The translations under genes and the position numbers were made by a program. DNA of 64,000 nucleotides from Aquila chrysaetos chrysaetos (taxonomy: Eukaryota > Chordata > Aves > Accipitriformes > Accipitridae), in the NCBI RefSeq assembly GCF_900496995.4, contig NC_044024.1, forward strand, positions 19,842,698 through 19,906,697, in the 5' to 3' direction. Shown piece after piece: positions 56,001-64,000 of the stretch (positions within the stretch are counted from its first letter, which is position 1; every line of letters starts with the position of its first letter). Under the pieces are notes generated by a model. It saw only the letters and a program-made list of their open reading frames with translations, was not told where the DNA came from and did no database searches.

Positions 56001-59000
56001 AAGTTAGACCAGCAATATAGAAAGAAACGGTCTTGCTCAGTGCCTTTTATCCATAGGACAGTTGTTAGAGATTTTAACTCTGAAATTTTCTCTGTGGTGC
56101 TGCACTCATTTGAAAGCCTATATTGATTGTAATGAACTTTTTTAATAGGAGGCACTGGTCCTTCGTCTGATGCTGGCTGGGGATGTATGCTGCGATGCGG
56201 GCAGATGATGCTGGCACAAGCACTGATCTGCAGACATTTAGGAAGAGGTGGGTACTGTTGCTGAGTGAACTTTTGTGTTGTTCGGGGACTGTTTCATTTT
56301 TGTTGTAGTTTTCCATAAAAGCACAAAACCTAAATTTATTAATGAAACTTTCTTCGATGCCCCGATAGAAGGTACTGGTGAATTATTCTTGTCTGACAGG
56401 GCGAAATCATGCCAGCCTTAAGCAGAGAAGTAGAAATAGAGGGAGGACAAATAGGGAATCCCATTGTTGTTATTTTATAAGTCTTTTTGAGGCATACCCA
56501 AGTTGAGGCCAAGGGAAAACCTGCCACCGTGGGTCTAGTTCTTACCCTTCTCTTCATTGCTTACATAGCCACCAAATGTTTGCACAGAGTGACTGTGTGA
56601 ATAGTGATGTAGTGATAGCCATCACACAGAGTACTTCACAGACCACTCACCCGTCACCAGCCTGAGGTCCAAACCCCACAGCTGAACCCCTTAGTGCAAG
56701 CTCTTAAGCCTGTATCAACACCTCACAGCCCAGGATCACGGGTAAGTATCATAGGTCTGGTCTGTGTGTAGCTACTGTTATCGATTAAATTATTATGGTT
56801 AGGTCTGTAATCCTCACACTCTTGTGCTGTGGTTTCTATGGCAGCATGCTTTGTGGGTTTATCCACTTGAATAACTGAATCCACAGAACGCAGGTGCTAA
56901 GATTTAACTGAAGGAGCAGGCAAACAAACGAATTACCTGAGAAAAACTAGAATACGAACTTGCAGTATGTAGCTACTTCGTAGTATCAGCCCTATGTATG
57001 CGCTTCTCTGTCAGTAAATGGGCTACGTTACGTTAGAAGCAAGAGCATACATAGCAAACCTATGTTGTGGATTTTGCTGTGGGAGAGGGCCAATGTGTTT
57101 GGACTTTGCTTTATGGATCTTACGTCATTATCTTACAAATGCTTACATTATGCTTACAAATCCAGCAAAATCTAAACAGAGCATATAGTTTTAAACAATC
57201 TTGGAAGCTCACATACAGCAATAGCTGTCAATTCTCGGCAGTGATCACTCAGAATATAGTTGCAGTTGACATTTTTATTTTATTTTTCCAGTTTTTACAA
57301 TCTAGCCTGTGATGATAAAGGACAGCTTGATAATAAATGACAAGCTGCGACTTCTAGGAACTCTAAACAAATTGTAAATATTAGAGATGAGTTGTACTTT
57401 AGTCTTTTAATGTCTCATTTTATGGCTTTCTATGATCTAGAAATTTGATTGGGATGATGGAAACATTATATTTTAATCTGTATAACTTTTTTCCTGTAAG
57501 ATTGGCAATGGGAAAAACACAAAAAACAACCAGAAGAATATCATAGAATCTTACGGTGCTTTCTAGATAGAAAGGATTGCTGTTATTCCATCCACCAAAT
57601 GGGTAAGAACACACATCAACTTTTTTTCTTTCCACTGAAATTCCTGCTGTGTTGAAACTTTCTAATTTGAAATATGTTAATTCAAAATTTTAACAAGGTG
57701 ATTATGAAGAGAATGTGTATGTTTATGTATAAATAAAAATGCATGCAAATGGGTACAAAGTGTAATAATTCAGAAATGTTATTCACTGAGACCTAAATAA
57801 ATCTGTATATTAGAATCTAGCTCTTGATATATGTAGGCCTTGGGTACCAGAGTTGATAGTACTAAAATAGACAGTCACGAAGCTTGTTGCTGTAATTTGT
57901 AATAAAGGACACTAATATTTGTAATTCTCATTACAGTTTAGAAACTTTTTGCAAAGGAACTAGCAGTCATTAAGATTTGAAAAGAGCAGATTGAGAAAAT
58001 AACTGTTGCTGCTAAATACAGTTTGCAGTTGCTCTAGAATGTATGACAAAATATTAGTAGGTCATGCTATTTAATATATATTGTGACCAGACTCTCTGTG
58101 GTCTTTTTTTTTTCTCTGTGTGTGTGTTTTCCCTCATAAAAACAGCGCAGATGGGTGTTGGAGAGGGGAAATCAATTGGAGAATGGTTTGGACCAAATAC
58201 AGTTGCTCAAGTACTAAAGTAAGTCAAATCACACTAGCGCATTCAGAATGTACTCCCCTGGGGCAGCTAAGCTCAGAGACCAGGATAAGGCCCAAGACAC
58301 AGTTTTAAAGGCTGATCTCCCTCTCTCTCAGCATCAGGAATATACATGCCATGTGTTTGCAAGTACAGTGCGGACCACGATGCTGTAGCGTGGTGGGCAG
58401 GGACTGAGTTGGGATTGGGGGAGTTCTAAATTTTAATATACCAAGAGCCTGGGGAAGACCTGCATGGTCTCTCCTGCTATGCTGCCTGTATGCCCTAACC
58501 AGTAAGCACCAGAGATACGTATTCCTTTCTGCAAACTGGCGCAGCTTTGAGATGCCAGGAGTGCCACCATGCAGATCAGAGTGGTGGTATGGAACATCGG
58601 AGTGAAGCCATCCAGGCCAAGGAGGGAACCGAACTGCAGTTCCTCACTGTCTGAGCTGCAGTTCTGCCTGAAGGCTGCTGTGTAAATCGTGGGCAGCTCC
58701 TCCTAGTCTAGAAGCTACATTTGAGAAAGTTGACTTTGCTCCGTTTCTGAGGGATAGGTGGAGGTGCCAAATCTCAAGTTGACACTAAACTGCAGGTCCT
58801 GAGTGCTCAGCAGCAATTCTTTGCAGCCCTGGGACAGACACACATTCTGGGGGGAGAGGGAGAGAGGAGCTAAAGCATGCCCTGGCCTCCAGCTCTTTTC
58901 ACTTACAAATTCTTCATGGCTTAGCACTCACATACAGGCTTTTCTGGCTTATTTTAGACAGCTGACTCTGCCTGTGCAGCTTAAGAGTGTAGCTCCCTTC

Positions 59001-62000
59001 CCTAGGGTTTTGGATTTCACACAAGTGGACAGAAACCTGTGTGCTACTATGCCTCCCTCCTAACTTTTGGGTGCCAAAAACCTTCAGCTGATCTAGCTTT
59101 TAACGCCCTGAGTCTGCTGTCCACAGAAATAGTTCCACTGAATTTAGTTGAACTTCTAATCGAAAAGTAACGTGCAAAACTAGCACAGGAATTTTTTCCT
59201 TCTCTAGACAATGCCAGGCACAATGGGCAGGATCCCATTCCAGAGGCTGTTAAATGCTGTAAAAAAGTAATAAACCTAATTACGTGGTTGACCTGTTCCT
59301 ATCACTGCATTTGGCAAAAGGACAAAACAGTTTTCACATGGTACAGTGTGTGTGCTTTTCCTGATACCACTCAGTGTTTATTTTTCTAAATATATTAAAA
59401 ATTGAATATTCAAAGTTATCTTTTTATTACATGGAGATTTAAAAAAAAATCCAAGGAATATGTTTTTCCAAAGAAAAAATTTAATTTTTTTATTAAAGAA
59501 CCATCTAATTGACCTGAATGAAAAGTTACCCTCATGGTCCTAATTAGTTTATTTTAATTATTACCTTAATGTTTTCTAGGAAGCTTGCTTTATTTGATGA
59601 ATGGAATTCACTAGCAGTTTATGTATCTATGGACAATACAGTGGTCATTGAAGACATCAGTAAGTGAAACATTATTTGTCTGGTCGCAGTTTTTGATTTG
59701 ACTCCATTTCCCTCTGAATTTGATTTGACTTCCATTTCCATCTAAATATGAACAAAATACTTTGGGCCAACCCTACTTGTTTCCAGGCTAAGAAAAGGAA
59801 TAAAGGAAGTGCAGACTCGGGTTTTGGGTGTCCAGAACTAAAGCTAGCACAGAACGATGTAGGCCATTTTGGTGGCCAACTCGCTTACCATGCAGTTTGG
59901 GAGAAGATGGGAGTTTGGTCTGTGCTATTTAAACTCCCACCCCAGAAATGGAATGCAGTTGCAGTATGTAAAAATACACAGAATTGTTTTTAATACAGAG
60001 TTTGCCAAAGAAGAGATGTGCTTTTGTCAGGCAAAAGAGAAACCAGGGGCAGATCCTAGAGAAACACGTGGCCAGGCTTAATTTTCTGTTGTAAGAAAGG
60101 TGGATTTACAAGTGGTGTTTAGCCACAACCTATTTCTACTTTAGTGCCTACTTCTGCTTATTTTATGTTCACATCATTTGAAGTGAAGAGTTCCCTGAAG
60201 AGTTTCTAATGCTATCATCTCTGCCATTTCATTTCCCTGACATTTTATGGGCAAGACTTGACAGTATTAATAATGCTAGTAGTAAATGTAACTTCAGTCT
60301 TAAATTTTTATCCCCCAGTCGTTTATCTCGTGTCTCACTACTGTGCCAGCACATACTCTGTTTGCTAGCATTACTTCTACTAAATAGTTACAATTTCCGT
60401 GCCCTGCTCCTTTTGTCTTAAAACAGGAGCCCTAAAAAGATGTCTGGCAAAGTAGGTGAATTCCTGATTGAGAGGAAAATCTGCTCTGTGTTCCTTTGTG
60501 CATTCATTGATTTCTGGTTTTATTCCCACAGAGAAAATGTGCTGGTCCCCTCCCCAGAGCAGCGGCGCGGCCCACAGCAGTGCACATTTGCACAGAAGCG
60601 CTCTTGGCCGAAATAAGAACACAGCAGGATTCTGCACAGGCTGGAAGCCCCTCTTGCTTATTATACCTCTACGACTAGGGATTAATCACATAAATCCAGT
60701 ATATATTGATGCGTTTAAAGTAAGGGTTTTTTTCAGTGAATTGTTTGTTATTGTGAAATAAGTTCAGGTATCCATTGTATCGATAAACAAATTGACTTCA
60801 ATTTCATTTTTCTCCCTTTGACCTCCTAGGAATGCTTTAAGATGCCACAGTCTTTGGGAGCATTGGGAGGGAAACCAAATAATGCCTATTATTTCATAGG
60901 ATTTTTAGGTAAGGAAAAAAGAAACTTATTCCAAATATGCATGTGATCTAAAGAGAAAGGGGAAATAGTAAGCAGTTTAAGCATGAGAATAGAGTAGAAG
61001 AAACAAAGAAACATACCTCAAATACTTCGGGAACAGTATGATATCTTCCTTACAGGAACAGAAAAGTAGCAGCAAACTTGATGTAAAAATAAGTAATGAT
61101 ATAAGCAAGAACAACCCACTAAGAAAAGTTGATAGTATTTAACAAGTGTCAAATGTCACTACTGCTAGAATACTGAATTTTTCCTAATCATTAATACTTC
61201 CTAATGAAGGGTGTCTTGTTTTATTCTTTTCCTTCAGTTTTCTTACATTGTTTTCTCATATTTCAAACCTTTTCTGATAGCAGTATCTTTTTCACCTTCT
61301 TCCATTTCTTCCTTTCTTAATTAAAGCAATAGTTAATACTAGATTCAGTCTTTCAGATTTCCCCCCAGTTTGATCCATAATTTTATGGATATTTTGTTCT
61401 TCCTTTTGTAAAACCTGAACTGTTTTAGTCAGACTTCTTTGTTCCAATTTCTGAATGAATGCCTAATGAGATTACACATTGCATTTGTGGGCATCCTCTA
61501 CCTTTTGATCTGTGGAATGTTAGGGATTACAACAGATGAGATTTTTAAAAAGCGTGGTGGACCTCAGATAGAAAAAGGAAAGAGTGCGACAAAGGTAGAA
61601 CAAACCAACCAAAAGATCTACAGTAATACGTCACAATAGAAAATTATACTAAATATCCTGTGGGGAAACTAGTGTGTCTGACTTCCCGGTTCTCTTAAAG
61701 ACTGCCTAGCTAGAAGGTCTAGATATGGACTGTGATGATAATCTAATTTCTGTTTTACAAGTCTGGATGGAGTATGTGCATATTAAAGTCTCTTGTTTAT
61801 TATCAACATGGATTTTACCCGTACAGGCAACGAGCTGATCTATTTGGACCCTCACACCACTCAAAGTTTTGTAGATTCGGAAGAAAATGGCACAGTTGAT
61901 GACCAGAGCTTCCACTGCCAGCAAGCCCCACACAGAATGAAGATCATGAATTTGGACCCTTCAGTAGCTTTAGTAGGTGTTAGGAAATAATAGATGTGTG

Positions 62001-63926
62001 TACTTTATTTCAAAGCAAAACCTCTGTGTATTGATAAGGGCAGTAATACATTTCCTTGAGCAGAATCAAGATCACAGGGCAGTCTCCTATGATCTAAAAT
62101 TCAACACATGGTAGTTTATACATTAACTGCATAGGAGACATTAATCTTAGGTCAAGCAGGGAATTGACTGTATCCTAGGGAGCTAATTCACTTTCTTTGC
62201 TGAGCAGCATTTACCTTTTGTAAGAATTGTTTTGAAGGTCAAAGCAGGGAACTGAATCGGGTTTCCTTATTTTATTGCATCACTACCATACATGCATGGT
62301 TGCTCTGGACAAGTTACTTAAGCTTAACTTACATCATAATTTACAAATCTTTAAACGGAATTACTTGTAGAAGTCATCCAGCGTATGTCACAAGAATACT
62401 GTGGTAATTGAAGAAATTAAATCTGATCCCGTGCCAGTATCCGTTGGTTGGGTTATAGGTGATTGTCACTTGAGACGTATGTTTCTAAAGTGTAAACAAT
62501 GCATAAAGATACCACAGCATCCTTCACTCACTGGCATATTGTTACTATTTAATACTACTGTATGTTTTTTTTCCTTAGGGCTTCTTTTGCAAAGAAGAAT
62601 GTGATTTTGATAACTGGTGTAGTCTTGTACAAAAGGTAATAATACTATCTTTATTTGCTCTGTATGAAACAATGTATACTTTTCTTTTTTTTTTAATGGA
62701 AATTCCTATTACATCTTTCTCTGTGTGCAAATTAAATGAGCCATATAGAAAAATGTGCTAAGGCGTCAGGGTAAGCCAGTACTACTGAATTGCTAATCGG
62801 AGCTTGTTCAGCATTTTGACAAATCATGAACCCTGCCACTTGGCAGACGAGTGTAAATATATACACTTTGAAAGTTTTTCTTTTTTTAACACTACTGTGT
62901 TACTGGCTGAAACTTAGTCATTTACTGAGAAGTTAAAAAAAAAAAAAAAGTAAGTTTTAACTGCCATGTTGTACCTATTTATTTATTTATTTGCTTCCTG
63001 ATCCTTCTTTATTGTTTGACATGTATATTATTACATGTTCTAATTATGCCTGTTAGTCCCTGGTACCACAAAAGGTCTGATTCTGTAAGTGCTGAGTCCC
63101 TCCAGCTCCTGCTGAACTGTGGGACACACAAAAGGTGCTTGCTGCCACAGGAAAAGGACTTTAGGACATTTCTGCATGCAGCTGGTGTACTAAGCAACAG
63201 AAGCATGGATGTGAAGTAACACCAACCTCTAAAGGCATTTAAAAAAAAAAAAAAAAAAAAAAGCTAAGGAAAGCAGTTAGTAAATAACTGAAATACAGGT
63301 TATGATGTGGCTTACCTGATTGAAGAGGAGTGGAATTTGGCTTCAATAGTAACTTTTCTCCTGATCAAAACCTATCCTTCAAAATCTGTTGGGTTTTTTG
63401 GAACTTTTGTTCCCATTGATCAACAGAAAACTTGAACACAGAGAGGCCCGTGCAAGTAATTTTCTTTTAAAAGGCAGAAAATATTGTATGTTCTTGGTGT
63501 CTGTTTGCTACATGTAAACAAAATTATAGGTGTATGGATATCAAAGCTAATTACAACACACCGATAATTTGTAGGATAGTTCAAACGATCTGTCTGCCAG
63601 GTGTGTTTTCAACTAGGAAAATATTGCAGACATCTGTGAAGCAGTGATTCATAACAGCAGGTACTTGAAATAACAGATTGTCCCTGTATGTCTGCACAAA
63701 GCCTTTGGTTTTTGATAGACATCCATCATTAAAAATGTTTTTAATTAAGCAGACATTTTTGTGTTTGAAGGTTCTCTTGAGGCATCTTTTAAAATGAAAG
63801 TATTCTGTCCTCAGGAGATTCTAAAGCAACAGAGTCTACGGATGTTTGAGCTGGTCCAGAAGCATCCACCACACTGGCCTCCTTTCATACCTCCAACAAA
63901 GCCCGAAGTGACAACTACAGGAGCAG
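53005..63926 (+). CDS. ATG4A: ATG4A, autophagy cysteine protease 4A (3' end outside window)
   Basis: Twelve coding parts are visible: 53005-53014, 54389-54499, 55721-55792, 56149-56247, 57501-57602, 58146-58218, 59580-59659, 60532-60719, 60830-60908, 61827-61972, 62579-62635 and 63815-63926. They make 1129 nt, or 376 codons plus one base, all with compatible phases and GT-AG introns. ATG4 (peptidase family C54) cleaves the C-terminal tail of Atg8-family proteins and later delipidates them; ATG4A prefers the GABARAP subfamily. The catalytic residues are C77 ([12 protein letters not shown]), D279 and H281 (LDPHTTQ). The last exon (about 22 residues in human, with the acidic tail and FEIL LC3-interacting motif) is beyond the right edge. 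A possible upstream ORF overlaps the start. Confidence 0.96.
53015..54388 (+). other. ATG4A: ATG4A intron 1
   Basis: The first part is CpG island. The rest is AT-rich and contains a (TA)n run at about 53570-53588. No other element was noted. Confidence 0.85.
53570..53588. repeat. (TA)n dinucleotide repeat
   Basis: About nine alternating TA units in ATG4A intron 1. Confidence 0.9.
54389..54499 (+). CDS. ATG4A: ATG4A coding exon 2
   Basis: Encodes [20 protein letters not shown] onward to RQHHLNT (residues 4-40). The acceptor CCTGTTCAG at 54388 was chosen because it restores the Val-Leu-Ser of the family. The AG ten bases later would shift the frame. Confidence 0.93.
54556..54574. repeat. (GCA)6 trinucleotide repeat
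   Basis: Perfect GCA repeat in ATG4A intron 2. Confidence 0.9.
54898..54921. repeat. (TAA)n microsatellite
   Basis: Imperfect TAA repeat, intronic. Confidence 0.85.
55269..55290. repeat. Poly(A) tract, 22 bases
   Basis: An uninterrupted A22 at the end of a 250-bp stretch of more complex sequence. It could be the tail of an old retroposed sequence, but no source was recognised. Confidence 0.85.
55721..55792 (+). CDS. ATG4A: ATG4A coding exon 3
   Basis: Encodes [20 protein letters not shown] then FSPI and one base (residues 41-64). Starts and ends in phase 1. Confidence 0.96.
55793..56148 (+). other. ATG4A: ATG4A intron 3
   Basis: A 356-bp GT-AG intron, nothing inside. Confidence 0.9.
56149..56247 (+). 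CDS. ATG4A: ATG4A coding exon 4 (catalytic cysteine)
   Basis: Encodes residues 65-97, [20 protein letters not shown] onward to CRHLGR. C77 is the nucleophile. Confidence 0.97.
56248..57500 (+). other. ATG4A: ATG4A intron 4
   Basis: A 1.25-kb intron with no named element. Confidence 0.85.
57501..57602 (+). CDS. ATG4A: ATG4A coding exon 5
   Basis: Encodes [20 protein letters not shown] onward to CCYSIHQM (residues 98-131). The acceptor is TTTTCCTGTAAG. Confidence 0.95.
57603..58145 (+). other. ATG4A: ATG4A intron 5
   Basis: A 543-bp intron; a T-rich/GT-rich tract lies before the acceptor. Confidence 0.9.
58146..58218 (+). CDS. ATG4A: ATG4A coding exon 6
   Basis: Encodes [20 protein letters not shown] then AQVL and two bases, one of the most conserved blocks of the C54 family. 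Confidence 0.97.
58219..59579 (+). other. ATG4A: ATG4A intron 6
   Basis: A 1.36-kb intron; its open frames match nothing known. Confidence 0.85.
59580..59659 (+). CDS. ATG4A: ATG4A coding exon 7
   Basis: Encodes [20 protein letters not shown] then VVIEDI and one base. Phase 2 in, phase 1 out. Confidence 0.96.
59660..60531 (+). other. ATG4A: ATG4A intron 7
   Basis: An 0.87-kb intron with nothing recognisable. Confidence 0.85.
60532..60719 (+). CDS. ATG4A: ATG4A coding exon 8 (variable loop and core strand)
   Basis: Encodes residues 183-245. The first part ([20 protein letters not shown] onward) is a Ser/Ala/His-rich loop unlike the mammalian one in sequence but equal in length. The second part, [20 protein letters not shown], is the conserved core. 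Confidence 0.95.
60720..60829 (+). other. ATG4A: ATG4A intron 8 (110 bp)
   Basis: A short GT-AG intron, also short in other vertebrates as far as I know. Confidence 0.9.
60830..60908 (+). CDS. ATG4A: ATG4A coding exon 9
   Basis: Encodes [20 protein letters not shown] then YFIGFL and one base. Confidence 0.97.
60909..61826 (+). other. ATG4A: ATG4A intron 9
   Basis: An 0.92-kb intron, nothing recognised. Confidence 0.85.
61827..61972 (+). CDS. ATG4A: ATG4A coding exon 10 (catalytic Asp and His)
   Basis: Encodes residues 272-320. [12 protein letters not shown] contains D279 and H281, which complete the catalytic triad with C77. The exon ends at a GTAGGT donor in phase 0. Confidence 0.97.
61973..62578 (+). 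other. ATG4A: ATG4A intron 10
   Basis: A 0.6-kb intron. A diverged MIR-like block (62300-62370, with 'gacaagttacttaagcttaa') is likely. Confidence 0.7.
62579..62635 (+). CDS. ATG4A: ATG4A coding exon 11
   Basis: Encodes [19 protein letters not shown], phase 0 at both ends. Confidence 0.96.
62636..63814 (+). other. ATG4A: ATG4A intron 11
   Basis: A 1.2-kb intron with a 15-base A run (62935-62949), a (TTTA)n run (about 62977-62992) and a 22-base A tract (63241-63262). Confidence 0.85.
63241..63262. repeat. Poly(A) tract, 22 bases
   Basis: An uninterrupted A22 in ATG4A intron 11. It may be a retroposon tail or simple-sequence expansion. Confidence 0.85.
63815..63926 (+). CDS. ATG4A: ATG4A coding exon 12 (last one in window)
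   Basis: Encodes residues 340-376, [20 protein letters not shown] onward to KPEVTTTGA and one base, then a GTGCAG donor. The family continues with Glu-Phe-Ile-Asp from the next exon, which is not in the window. Confidence 0.92.
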
Positions 63927-64000
63927 GTGCAGTACCGACCAAAAGTACTATTGCGCAGCAGAATGTTCCTCGTTAGCAAACGGAAGAATAAGCACAGGTG

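Overview
The window is vertebrate nuclear DNA and almost certainly avian. The evidence is spliced genes with GT-AG introns, isolated CpG islands, and solo endogenous-retrovirus LTRs of a type common in birds. Three genes are in the order VSIG1 (+), PSMD10 (-), ATG4A (+). This is the order and orientation of human Xq22.3; in songbirds the block is expected on chromosome 4A and in chicken on chromosome 4. These gene names come from recognising the exon translations. No database search was possible.

Layout. Positions 1-23.9 kb hold no recognisable protein-coding exon. They contain an orphan CpG island (about 4.08-5.35 kb) with a possible splice donor on each strand, a 19-bp minisatellite beside it, ancient MIR/L2-like fragments, and three solo LTRs (7713-8302, 15945-16546, 19454-20036). 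Two of the LTRs have perfect 5-bp target-site duplications. VSIG1 occupies 23955-44936 (7 coding exons, 331 aa, complete), with a 3' UTR probably reaching about 48.67 kb. PSMD10 (gankyrin) lies on the minus strand at 52719-49723 (5 coding exons, 226 aa, complete). ATG4A starts at 53005 and runs off the right end. Twelve coding exons (376 codons plus one base) are visible; the final exon, with the C-terminal LC3-interacting tail, lies beyond the window.

How they relate. VSIG1 is a CTX-family immunoglobulin adhesion protein of the epithelial surface. PSMD10 is a chaperone of the 26S proteasome base. ATG4A is a cysteine protease that processes Atg8-family proteins in autophagy. PSMD10 and ATG4A start codons lie head to head, 285 bp apart, in one CpG island with CCAAT boxes and two inverted ZNF143/STAF-like motifs, so a shared bidirectional housekeeping promoter is likely. 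VSIG1 and PSMD10 converge tail to tail, and candidate poly(A) signals of opposite strand lie about 40 bp apart.

I found no undescribed biological system. The observations most worth checking are the orphan CpG island, a signal-peptide-like phase-1 open segment upstream of VSIG1, an upstream ORF overlapping the ATG4A start, and a GGGA microsatellite that doubles as the polypyrimidine tract of a PSMD10 splice acceptor.
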